Source: Streptomyces sp. 130 (GTDB lineage: Bacteria; Actinomycetota; Actinomycetes; Streptomycetales; Streptomycetaceae). From it: 64,000 bases of DNA. The position numbers were made by a program, and so were the translations under genes. The stretch is taken from contig NZ_VJNO01000027.1 in NCBI RefSeq assembly GCF_007096885.1, positions 1 through 64,000 of the forward strand, given 5' to 3'. Positions 47,467-54,596 of this stretch are shown here, piece after piece. Numbering within the stretch: the first letter of the stretch is position 1; every line of letters begins with the position of its first letter. Under the pieces are notes generated by a model. That model saw only the letters and a list, made by a program, of their open reading frames with translations. It made no database searches and was not told the origin of the DNA.

Positions 47467-48681
47467 CTACAGGTACTTCTTGATCTCCCGCCGGGCCAGC
47501 GAGCGCTGGTGCACCTCGTCCGGGCCGTCCGCCAGCCGCAGGGTCCGGGCCGAGGCCCACAGCTCGGCGAGCGGGAAGTCCTGGCTCACCCCGCCCGCGC
47601 CGTGCAGCTGCACCGCCTGGTCCAGGATGGCGACCACCGCGCGCGGGGTGGCGATCTTGATGGACTGGATCTCGGTGTGCGCGCCCCGGTTGCCGACGGT
47701 GTCCATCAGCCAGGCCGTCTTCAGCACCAGCAGCCGCAGCTGCTCGACGGTGACCCGGGCGTCCGCGATCCAGTTCTGCACGACGCCCTGCTGGGCGAGC
47801 GGCTTGCCGAAGGCGGTACGGGAGACCGCGCGCCGGCACATCAGCTCGATCGCCCGCTCCGCCATGCCGATGAGCCGCATGCAGTGGTGGATGCGCCCCG
47901 GACCCAGCCGGGCCTGGGCGATGGCGAAGCCGCCGCCCTCCTCGCCGATCAGGTGCGACGCCGGGACGCGCACGTCCTCGAAGACGACCTCCGCGTGGCC
48001 GCCGTGCCAGTGGTCCTCGTAGCCGTACACCTGCATGGCGCGCTTCACCGTCAGACCGGGGGTGTCCCGGGGCACGAGGATCTGCGACTGCTGGCGGCGG
48101 ATGTCCTCGCCGTCCGGGTCCGTCTTGCCCATCACGATGAAGATCTCGCAGTCCGGGTTCATCGCCCCGGAGATGTACCACTTGCGGCCGTTGATGACGT
48201 AGTCGCCGCCGTCCCGGGTGATCCGGGTCTCGATGTTCGTCGCGTCCGAGGAGGCGACCTCCGGCTCCGTCATCGCGAAGGCCGACCGGATCTCCCCGGC
48301 CAGCAGCGGTTCCAGCCACCGCTTCTTCTGCTCGTCGGTGCCGAACTCGGCCAGCACCTCCATGTTCCCGGTGTCCGGCGCCGCGCAGTTCGTCGCGGTG
48401 GGCGCCAGCCGCGGCGAGCGGCCCAGGATCTCCGCCAGCGGCGCGTACTGGAGGTTGCTCAGGCCCGCCCCGTGCTCCGTGCCCGGCAGGAAGAGGTTCC
48501 ACAGACCCTGCCGGCGGGCCTCCGCCTTCAGGTCCTCCACGATCCGCGGGGTCTGCCAGGGGGAGTCCAGCTCGGCGCGCTGCTCGTCCGCGATCCGCTC
48601 GGCCGGGTAGACGTGCTCGTCCATGAAGGCGAGGAGCCGGGCGCGCAGCTCCTCGGTACGGGCGTCGAATGCGAAGTCCAT
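47467..48681 (-). CDS. Acyl-CoA dehydrogenase of ACAD10/11 type
   Basis: FAD enzyme of 404 residues. Motifs GLWNLFLPGTEHGAGLSNLQYAPLAEILGRSP, APDTGNMEVLAEFG, SAFAMTEPEVASSDATNIETRI, GRKWYISGAMNP and ARTLRLADGPDEVHQ are typical of ACAD10/11-like dehydrogenases. The usual YEGT glutamate is replaced by ADGP (Asp about residue 385). Human ACAD11 fuses this domain to an aminoglycoside-phosphotransferase-like kinase; here the kinase is the separate gene 5 bp upstream. The pair acts on 4-hydroxyacyl-CoAs: the kinase phosphorylates the 4-OH and the dehydrogenase eliminates phosphate. That role is from the family and is inferred here. Start ATG 48681. Confidence 0.88.
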   Translation of the reverse strand: MDFAFDARTEELRARLLAFMDEHVYPAERIADEQRAELDSPWQTPRIVEDLKAEARRQGLWNLFLPGTEHGAGLSNLQYAPLAEILGRSPRLAPTATNCAAPDTGNMEVLAEFGTDEQKKRWLEPLLAGEIRSAFAMTEPEVASSDATNIETRITRDGGDYVINGRKWYISGAMNPDCEIFIVMGKTDPDGEDIRRQQSQILVPRDTPGLTVKRAMQVYGYEDHWHGGHAEVVFEDVRVPASHLIGEEGGGFAIAQARLGPGRIHHCMRLIGMAERAIELMCRRAVSRTAFGKPLAQQGVVQNWIADARVTVEQLRLLVLKTAWLMDTVGNRGAHTEIQSIKIATPRAVVAILDQAVQLHGAGGVSQDFPLAELWASARTLRLADGPDEVHQRSLARREIKKYL

Positions 48682-48686
48682 GGGGT

Positions 48687-49709
48687 TCAGCCTTCCTGGA
48701 GGGTGGTGAGGCCGTGCTCGATGAAGACGGGGACGAGGTCGCCGATGCGGTCGAAGCCGCCGCCGACCGTCTGGCCCAGGGTGTAGCGGTAGTGGATGCC
48801 CTCCAGGATCACGGCGAGCTTGAACCAGGCGAACGCCGTGTACCAGGAGATGGCGGAGGTGTCGCGGCCGGACCGGGACGCGTAGCGCTCGATCAGCTCG
48901 GCGGGGGACGGGTGGCCGGGCGCGCCGCTGGTCGTGGAGACCGGCGACTCGGGCAGCCCCAGGTCGGAGCTGTACATCACGAGCAGTCCGAGGTCGGTGA
49001 GCGGGTCGCCGAGCGTGGACATCTCCCAGTCGAGGACGGCCCTGATCTCGTCGTCGGGGCCGATCAGCGCGTTGTCCAGGCGGTAGTCCCCGTGCACCAC
49101 GGTGGGCGCGGGGGAGCCGGGCAGGTCGCGGCCGAGCGCCGCGTGCAGCTCCTCGATGCCGGGCAGCTCGCGGTTGCGGGAGGCGTCCAGCTGCTTGCCC
49201 CAGCGGCGCAGCTGCCGGTCCAGGAAGCCCTCGGGCCGCCCGAAGCCGCCCAGCCCGACCGCCTCGGGGTCCACGGCGTGCAGCTCGACCAGCGTGTCGA
49301 CCAGGGCGAGGACCGCGGCGCGGGTGCGTTCCGGGCCGAGCGGGGCCAGCTGCTCCGCCGTGCGGTACGGGGTGCCCTCGACGTACTCCATGACGTAGAA
49401 CGGCGCGCCGACCACCGAGTCGTCCTCGCAGAGCAGGAGCGGTTCGGGGACCGGGACCGCCGTCGGGTGCAGGGCGCTGATGACCCGGTGTTCGCGCTTC
49501 ATGTCGTGCGCGGTGGCCAGCACGTGCCCCAGCGGGGGCCGGCGGACGACCCACCGGCCCGTGCCGTCGGTGACGACGTACGTCAGGTTCGACCGGCCGC
49601 CCTCCACGACCCGGGCGTCCAGCGGTCCGTTCACCAGTCCCGGGCGCTCGCGGTCCAGGTGTCCGCGCAGCCGGCCGAGATCGAGACCTGGCGGATGGAC
49701 GTGGCTCAT
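48687..49709 (-). CDS. APH-family kinase, ACAD10/11-associated (LvaA-like)
   Basis: Kinase of 340 residues in the aminoglycoside phosphotransferase (APH)/choline kinase fold. It contains GGRSNLTYVVTDGTGRWVVRRPPLG, MKREHRVISAL, APFYVMEYVEGTPY, the Brenner motif VVHGDYRLDNALIGPDDEIRAVLDWEMSTLGDPLTDLG, and FAWFKLAVILEGIHYRYTLGQT. These blocks match the kinase half of ACAD10/11 and LvaA of the Pseudomonas levulinate pathway rather than antibiotic kinases. It is cotranscribed with the ACAD gene. ATG 49709 has GGAGGTACG upstream. The promoter 46 bp away carries the operator shared with the SDR-ligase-TetR operon. Confidence 0.87.
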   Translation of the reverse strand: MSHVHPPGLDLGRLRGHLDRERPGLVNGPLDARVVEGGRSNLTYVVTDGTGRWVVRRPPLGHVLATAHDMKREHRVISALHPTAVPVPEPLLLCEDDSVVGAPFYVMEYVEGTPYRTAEQLAPLGPERTRAAVLALVDTLVELHAVDPEAVGLGGFGRPEGFLDRQLRRWGKQLDASRNRELPGIEELHAALGRDLPGSPAPTVVHGDYRLDNALIGPDDEIRAVLDWEMSTLGDPLTDLGLLVMYSSDLGLPESPVSTTSGAPGHPSPAELIERYASRSGRDTSAISWYTAFAWFKLAVILEGIHYRYTLGQTVGGGFDRIGDLVPVFIEHGLTTLQEG

Positions 49710-49750
49710 CGTGCGTACCTCCGGGGTGGGCGAACGGTCGCTCTCATGAT

Positions 49751-49771
49751 GCCGACCAGTCGGTATGTCGT
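49751..49771. promoter_or_regulatory. TetR-type operator before kinase-ACAD operon
   Basis: GCCGAC-CA-GTCGGT is a near-perfect palindrome. 49755-49771 read on the reverse strand (ACGACATACCGACTGGT) is identical for 17 bases to 43223-43239. The site lies 42 bp before the kinase start. Confidence 0.8.
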
Positions 49772-49850
49772 CCAGTGCGTCCCCGGAACCGGATGCGGAG
49801 TCTCCGGTCCCAGTGCCGCCCCGCCCCTGGTGCTCGGTCGCATCCCTGAA

Positions 49851-49856
49851 TAGGGT
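49851..49856 (+). promoter_or_regulatory. Probable -10 element of leaderless glucarate dehydratase mRNA
   Basis: TAGGGT ends six bases before the ATG at 49863, so transcription would start at or beside the start codon. The region lacks a ribosome site. The -35 region (TGGTGC with 17-bp spacing) is weak. Confidence 0.5.
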
Positions 49857-49862
49857 TCACGT

Positions 49863-51152
49863 ATGGATACCGCGCTGCTCATCGACGAAGTCCGGCTGAC
49901 CCCGATCCTCATCGCCGACCCGCCCCTGCTCAACACGCAGGGCGTCCACCAGCCGTACACGCCCCGGCTCGTCGTGGAGGTCGTCACCCGGGGCGGGGTC
50001 ACCGGCATCGGGGAGACCTACGGCGACGGCAAGTACCTGGAGCTCGCGAAGCCCCTGGCCGCCGCCCTGCCCGGCCGCCCGGTCAGCGATGTGAACGGGC
50101 TGTTCGCCCTGGCCGACGAGGTGTGCGGCGACTCACGGGCGGCCGACGAGCGGGTCGACGCGGGCGGGCTGCGCGGCGTCCAGACCGCGGACAAGCTGCG
50201 GCTCTCCGTGGTCTCCGGCTTCGAGGTGGCCTGCCTGGACGCGCTCGGCAAGACCGCCGGGCTCCCGGTGCACGCGCTGCTCGGCGGCAAGGTGCGCGAC
50301 CGGGTCGAGTACAGCGCGTACCTCTTCTACCGCTGGGCGGAGCACCCCGAGGGCGGCGAGCGCGACGACTGGGGCGCCGCCCTGGACCCGGCCGGCGTCG
50401 TCGCCCAGGCCCGCCGCTTCGCCCGCGACCACGGCTTCTCGTCCTTCAAGCTCAAGGGCGGCGTGTTCCCGCCCGACGAGGAGATCGCCGCCGTCCGCGC
50501 GCTCGCCGAGGCGTTCCCCGGGCAGCCGCTGCGGCTGGACCCCAACGGCGCCTGGTCCGTGGAGACCTCGCGGTACGTCGCCGAGCGGCTGGCGGACGTC
50601 CTCGAATACCTGGAGGACCCGGCGAGCGGCACGGACGCGATGGCCGCCGTCTCGGCCGCCACCGGCGTGCCGCTGGCCACCAACATGTGCGTCACGACGC
50701 TCGCCGAGGTCCCCGGGGCGTTCGCCCGGGACGCCGTCCAGGTCGTGCTGTCCGACCACCACTACTGGGGCGGGCTGCACCGCACCCGCGAGCTCGCCGC
50801 GATCTGCCGCCTGCACGGCGTCGGGCTCTCCATGCACTCCAACACCCACCTGGGCATCAGCCTCGCCGCGATGACACACGTGGCGGCCACCGTCCCCAAC
50901 CTGGACTACGCCTGCGACAGCCACTACCCCTGGCAGACCGAGGACGTCATCACCGCCCGCCACGTCTTCGAGGACGGCCGCCTCACCGTCTCCGACGCCC
51001 CCGGCCTGGGCGTCGAACTCGACCGGGACCGGCTCGCCGTACTGCACCGCCGCTGGCTGGACGACGACGGCACGATGCGCGAGCGGGACGACGCCGCCGC
51101 GATGCGCAAGGCCGAGCCGGACTGGCGGACCCCGTCGATCCCGCGCTGGTGA
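49863..51152 (+). CDS. gudD: Glucarate dehydratase-like enolase-superfamily enzyme
   Basis: Enzyme of 429 residues in the enolase superfamily, close to glucarate dehydratase (D-glucarate to 5-keto-4-deoxyglucarate). Recognisable blocks are NTQGVHQPYTPRLVVEVVTRGGVTGIGETYGDGKYLE, the general-base Lys in FSSFKLKGGVFPPDEEI (KxK), metal ligands in LRLDPNGAW and LEYLEDPASG, and ATNMCVTTL. HHYWGGL and SMHSNTHLGISLAAMTHVAATVPNLDYACDSHYPW provide the other catalytic residues. The mRNA is probably leaderless. It stands alone; the gluconate genes at 58.7-61.5 kb belong to related sugar-acid use but are not linked by any shared site I could see. Confidence 0.9.
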   Translation: MDTALLIDEVRLTPILIADPPLLNTQGVHQPYTPRLVVEVVTRGGVTGIGETYGDGKYLELAKPLAAALPGRPVSDVNGLFALADEVCGDSRAADERVDAGGLRGVQTADKLRLSVVSGFEVACLDALGKTAGLPVHALLGGKVRDRVEYSAYLFYRWAEHPEGGERDDWGAALDPAGVVAQARRFARDHGFSSFKLKGGVFPPDEEIAAVRALAEAFPGQPLRLDPNGAWSVETSRYVAERLADVLEYLEDPASGTDAMAAVSAATGVPLATNMCVTTLAEVPGAFARDAVQVVLSDHHYWGGLHRTRELAAICRLHGVGLSMHSNTHLGISLAAMTHVAATVPNLDYACDSHYPWQTEDVITARHVFEDGRLTVSDAPGLGVELDRDRLAVLHRRWLDDDGTMRERDDAAAMRKAEPDWRTPSIPRW

Positions 51153-51201
51153 CGGCACCGGCTGAGTTGCGCGCGCACCGCCCCGCCGCGAGTGTCGGAG
51201 C

Positions 51202-52146
51202 ATGAAGGCGATCAGTTACCGCCGATTCGGCGACGAGAGTGTCCTGGAGTACGGCGAGCGGCCCGACCCGAAGGTGGGGCCCGACAGCGTCCTGGTCGAG
51301 GTCAGGGCCGCCGCGGTGAACCCCGTGGACCGGGCGACCCGGGAGGGGAAGCTCGACGGCATCCTCGACACGGTCTTCCCGGTGATCCCCGGCTGGGACG
51401 TCTCCGGCGTCGTCGTCCAGCCCGGCGCCGCCGTGGACGAGTTCGAGGCCGGCGACGAGGTCATCGGCTACGTCCGCGAGGACTTCCTGAGCCGGGGGAC
51501 CTTCGCCGAGTACGTGGCCGCGCCCGTGCGGACGCTCGCCCGCAAGCCGCTCAGCCTGAGCTTCGAGGAGGCGGCGGGCCTGCCCCTGGCCGGGCTCACC
51601 GCCCATCAGGTGCTCCACCGCGTCCTGCGCGTCCAGGAGGGCGAGACCGTCCTCGTCCACGCGGCGGCGGGCGGTGTCGGCTCGCTCGCCGTCCAGCTCG
51701 CCCGGCACGCCGGCTGCCGGGTCATCGGCACCGCGAGCGAACGCAACCACGACCACCTGCGCCGGCTCGGCGCGGAGCCCGTGGAGTACGGGGACGGGCT
51801 GGCGGACCGGCTGCGGGCGCTGGCCCCCGACGGCATCGACGCCGCCTTCGACACGGTGGGCGGGGACGCCCTGCGCGCCTCCGCCGAGACCCTGGCCCCG
51901 GACGGACGGCTCGCCTCCATCGTGGACACCGAGGTCGTCTCCTACGGCGGCCGGTACGCGTTCGTCCGGCCGGACGCCGACGACCTGGCACACCTCGCGG
52001 AACTGGCCGAGCAGGGCATCGTCACCGTCCACGTCGACCGGGTCTTCCCGCTGGCCGAGGCGGCGGCGGCCCAGCGGCTCAACGGGGAGGGCCGGACCCG
52101 GGGCAAGATCGTGGTCACGGTCGACCGGGAAGAACCGGAGGGCTGA
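51202..52146 (+). CDS. NADP-dependent quinone oxidoreductase-like protein (MDR, zinc-free)
   Basis: Oxidoreductase of 314 residues in the medium-chain dehydrogenase/reductase superfamily, zeta-crystallin/quinone oxidoreductase branch. It contains EVRAAAVNPVDRATREGKL, PGWDVSGVVVQPG, LPLAGLTAHQVLHRV and the cofactor fold VLVHAAAGGVGSLAVQLARHAGCRVIGTAS. Zinc-binding cysteines are absent. It probably reduces quinones or reactive enones using NADPH. ATG 51202 follows the gudD gene by 49 bp. The end of the coding sequence belongs to a repeated block listed separately. Confidence 0.88.
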   Translation: MKAISYRRFGDESVLEYGERPDPKVGPDSVLVEVRAAAVNPVDRATREGKLDGILDTVFPVIPGWDVSGVVVQPGAAVDEFEAGDEVIGYVREDFLSRGTFAEYVAAPVRTLARKPLSLSFEEAAGLPLAGLTAHQVLHRVLRVQEGETVLVHAAAGGVGSLAVQLARHAGCRVIGTASERNHDHLRRLGAEPVEYGDGLADRLRALAPDGIDAAFDTVGGDALRASAETLAPDGRLASIVDTEVVSYGGRYAFVRPDADDLAHLAELAEQGIVTVHVDRVFPLAEAAAAQRLNGEGRTRGKIVVTVDREEPEG

Positions 52147-52231
52147 CCCGGGCGCTTCACGGTGGACCGGGAGGCTGACCCGGGCGCTTCACGGTGGACC
52201 GGGAGGAGCCGGAGGGCCGGCCCGGGCGCCC
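52116..52231. repeat. Three degenerate copies of the 3' end of the oxidoreductase gene
   Basis: Copies at 52116-52157, 52158-52189 and 52190-52231 each start CACGGT(C/G)GACCGGGA. Copy 1 contains the true C-terminal codons and stop. Copy 3 has the same length with a few changes. Copy 2 lacks 10 internal bases. A slipped duplication is the simplest explanation. Confidence 0.8.
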
Positions 52232-52236
52232 CGCCC

Positions 52237-52548
52237 TCAGAACAGCATGGCCGCCGCGAACACCGCCAGCGCCACCGTGCACGCGGCGGCCGTGAGGGCG
52301 CCCGCCGCCTCCATGGGCTGCGGGCGGGCGCGGCCCATGGACTGCACCCGGCGGTGGGCGACCAGGAGAAACCCCAGCCAGGCCAGGACGCTCAGCGACA
52401 GCGCGATGACCCCCGCGCCCGTCGCCCCGTTGTGCAGCGTCTGCTTCACCGCCAGCACCGCGGCCACCGTGCAGGACAGCGTCGTACGCCGCCACGCCAG
52501 CCGGGTCCGCTCCGGCTGCAGCCCAGGATCGCGCTGCCCGGCCGTCAC
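52237..52548 (-). CDS. DUF202 membrane protein (103 aa)
   Basis: Small membrane protein of 103 residues of the DUF202 (YidH) family. It contains the RDPGLQPERTRLAWRRTTLSCTVAAVLAVKQTL signature and three hydrophobic helices. The role is unknown. The start GTG 52548 overlaps the stop of the preceding DUF202 gene (GTGA), so the two proteins are made in equal amounts and may pair. Confidence 0.85.
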   Translation of the reverse strand: MTAGQRDPGLQPERTRLAWRRTTLSCTVAAVLAVKQTLHNGATGAGVIALSLSVLAWLGFLLVAHRRVQSMGRARPQPMEAAGALTAAACTVALAVFAAAMLF

Positions 52549-52940
52549 CGGCCCTCCCAGCCGAAGAGGACCACCACCACCATCGCCACCGCCACCACGG
52601 CGACCGCGATGCTCAGCAGCGTCGGGAAACGCGAGACCGGCAGGTCCTCGCCGCGCCGCATCGCCCGCTCGCACCGCACCCAGTGGTTGACCGCCCGCAG
52701 CGCGCAGAGCACACCGGCGGCCAGCAGCGCCAGCGCCAGACCGGCCCGCACCCAGCCGGACAGCTCCGGCAGGAACTGGTCGACCGCGAAGCCCCCGCCG
52801 ATCAGGGCCAGGGCGGTCCTGATCCAGGCCAGAAAGGTCCGCTCGTTGGCGAGCGAGAAGCGGTAGTCGGGCGTCTCGCCCTCGGCGCGGATGCGCTGCG
52901 GCGCGAACCACAGCCGCAGGCTCTGTACGAATTCGTTCAC
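52545..52940 (-). CDS. YidH/DUF202 membrane protein (131 aa)
   Basis: Membrane protein of 131 residues with the DUF202 signature YRFSLANERTFLAWIRTALALIGGGFAVDQFL and two further helices (GLALALLAAGVLCALRAV and TLLSIAVAVVAVAMVVVVLFG). It is first of the two coupled DUF202 genes. It starts 43 bp after the Nudix gene ends on the same strand. Function unknown. Confidence 0.87.
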   Translation of the reverse strand: MNEFVQSLRLWFAPQRIRAEGETPDYRFSLANERTFLAWIRTALALIGGGFAVDQFLPELSGWVRAGLALALLAAGVLCALRAVNHWVRCERAMRRGEDLPVSRFPTLLSIAVAVVAVAMVVVVLFGWEGR

Positions 52941-52983
52941 CCGTGGACCTTATCCGCCGCTTTTCCGATCGCTTCCGATCGGC

Positions 52984-53511
52984 TCAGCTGGCTGCCCGGA
53001 ACGCCCGCAGCCGCCGGTAGCAGTCCAGCCCGTCCGGTACCCACAGCCAGTCGCCGATCCGCCGCTCCAGCTCCGCGTCGTCCAGGAAGGTGTGCCAGGC
53101 GACCTCTTCCACCTGCGGGTTCACCGGCAGCTCGCACCTGACCCGGTAGACCGACGACCACCAGGTGTGGTGGCCGCCCTCGTCCTCGTACAGGAACTTG
53201 AACAGCGGCTCCGGGCGCGGAAGCCCCGACACGCCCAGCTCCTCCTCGGCCTCCCGGAGCGCCGCCTCGTCGTAGCTCTCACCGGCGCCGACCACCCCGC
53301 CGACGAACATGTCGTAGTGCGAGGGGAACACCAGCTTGCCCGCGGTCCTGCGGTGCACGAAGATCCGGCCCTCGGCGTCCCGCGCCTCGATGAAGACGCA
53401 CCGGTGGCGCAGCCCCCGGGCGGTCGCCTCGCCGCGCGGGGCCTGCCCCACGACCACGTCGTTCTCGTCGACGATGTCCAGGATCTCGTCAGAAGGATTC
53501 ATACCGGCCAT
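52984..53511 (-). CDS. Nudix hydrolase (YfcD/IDI-like)
   Basis: Nudix enzyme of about 175 residues. Its N-terminal block DEILDIVDENDVVVGQAPRGEATARGLRHRCVFIEARDAEGRIFVHRRTAGKLVFPSHYDMFVGGVVGAGESYDEAALREAEEELGV carries a full Nudix box (GxxxxxE...REAEEELG). It resembles YfcD and type 1 isopentenyl diphosphate isomerases, but IDI active-site Cys/Glu features are not obvious. It probably cleaves a nucleotide-linked pyrophosphate. ATG 53511 and ATG 53502 are both possible starts without a strong RBS. It follows the DMT transporter gene by 24 bp. Confidence 0.82.
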   Translation of the reverse strand: MAGMNPSDEILDIVDENDVVVGQAPRGEATARGLRHRCVFIEARDAEGRIFVHRRTAGKLVFPSHYDMFVGGVVGAGESYDEAALREAEEELGVSGLPRPEPLFKFLYEDEGGHHTWWSSVYRVRCELPVNPQVEEVAWHTFLDDAELERRIGDWLWVPDGLDCYRRLRAFRAAS

Positions 53512-53535
53512 CCAACAGCACCGCCCCGCCCCCGC

Positions 53536-54426
53536 TCACTGCCGCTGCAGGCTGTGCGAACCACCCCGCGCCGGGCCCTTCGGCATCGCCGGATGCAGCC
53601 CCAGCAGCACGATGCCCGTGACGATCGCCGCGAGCCCGGCGGCCTGCCAGGCCAGCGCGCCCGCGTCCGTCCGCACCCGGTCGCCCAGGAACCCGATCCC
53701 GCAGGCGATCCCGGCCAGCGGCTGGGCGGCCGTCAGCGCGGGCAGCGACATCCGCAGCGGACCCGTCTCGAAGGCGCTCTGGACCAGCAGCAGGCCCGTC
53801 ACCCCCAGCACCAGCACCGCGTACGGCTGCCAGGACGTCAGCAGGCCCGACCAGCCGCCCTCCGAGAAGCGCTCACCGCTCAGCCGGGTCAGCGCGTCCT
53901 GCAAGCCGTAGAGCAGCCCGGCCGCCACCGCGAGCAGTGCCGGGGACGACCGCGACCTGCGGCGCTTGGCGAACGCGGTCAGCAGCAGGGCGAGCCCGGC
54001 CACCACCCCGACGACCAGCCAGTGGCGCAGCGGGCTCGACATCGCCTCGCCGCCCTCCGGCTCGCCCGCCACCAGGAACGCGGCGACCCCGAGGGCCAGC
54101 AGCCAGAGCCCCGCCCAGCCCTGCCGGCCGAGCCGCTGGCCGGTGCGGTAGCGGGACAGGGCCATCGCGAAGAGCAGGTTGGTCGCCAGCAGCGGTTCCA
54201 CGACGGAGACCTCGCCCTTGCCGAGCGCCAGGGCCCCCAGCACCATGCCGCACACCATGAGGGCGATCCCGGCCAGCCAGCTGCGCACCTTCATCAGGTC
54301 GAGCAGCAGCCGGAACGTCAGGTAGTCGCGCTTGGGCGCGTGCGCGGCGGCGGCCTGCTGGAACACGAAGCCGAAGCCCAGACAGCAGGCTGCGGCCACG
54401 GCGAACACGACGACCAGCACCGACAC
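53536..54426 (-). CDS. DMT (EamA-like) superfamily membrane protein
   Basis: Integral membrane protein of about 296 residues with nine or ten hydrophobic helices in two similar halves, as in drug/metabolite transporters: FRLLLDLMKVRSWLAGIALMVCGMVLGALALGKGEVSVVEPLLATNLLFAMALSRY and LLVQSAFETGPLRMSLPALTAAQPLAGIACGIGFLGDRV. The paired phrases VVEPLLATN and SLPALTAAQPLAG occupy the equivalent positions of the two halves. The substrate is unknown. GTG 54426 is chosen because GGGGTGG lies six bases before it; GTG 54441 is possible. It heads a minus-strand set with Nudix and DUF202 genes. Confidence 0.8.
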   Translation of the reverse strand: MSVLVVVFAVAAACCLGFGFVFQQAAAAHAPKRDYLTFRLLLDLMKVRSWLAGIALMVCGMVLGALALGKGEVSVVEPLLATNLLFAMALSRYRTGQRLGRQGWAGLWLLALGVAAFLVAGEPEGGEAMSSPLRHWLVVGVVAGLALLLTAFAKRRRSRSSPALLAVAAGLLYGLQDALTRLSGERFSEGGWSGLLTSWQPYAVLVLGVTGLLLVQSAFETGPLRMSLPALTAAQPLAGIACGIGFLGDRVRTDAGALAWQAAGLAAIVTGIVLLGLHPAMPKGPARGGSHSLQRQ

Positions 54427-54596
54427 GCTTGTCCACCCCACGTCAGGCCGGAGGAGGGTGATGTGTTCCGACGATAACCGCCCGCCCCGGCCGGTGCGGC
54501 GGTGGCGCGGCCGACCGGGGCGGTTGACGCGGGGACGGGCGGTACCGAAGATCTGACGCACCAGTAACTTCGCGAGCCCCGACAAGGATGGAAACC

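Noticed and set aside
48687..49709. Possible aminoglycoside-resistance kinase
   Set aside because: It has the APH fold, but its blocks and its pairing with an ACAD10/11-like dehydrogenase fit hydroxyacyl-CoA kinases, not antibiotic kinases.
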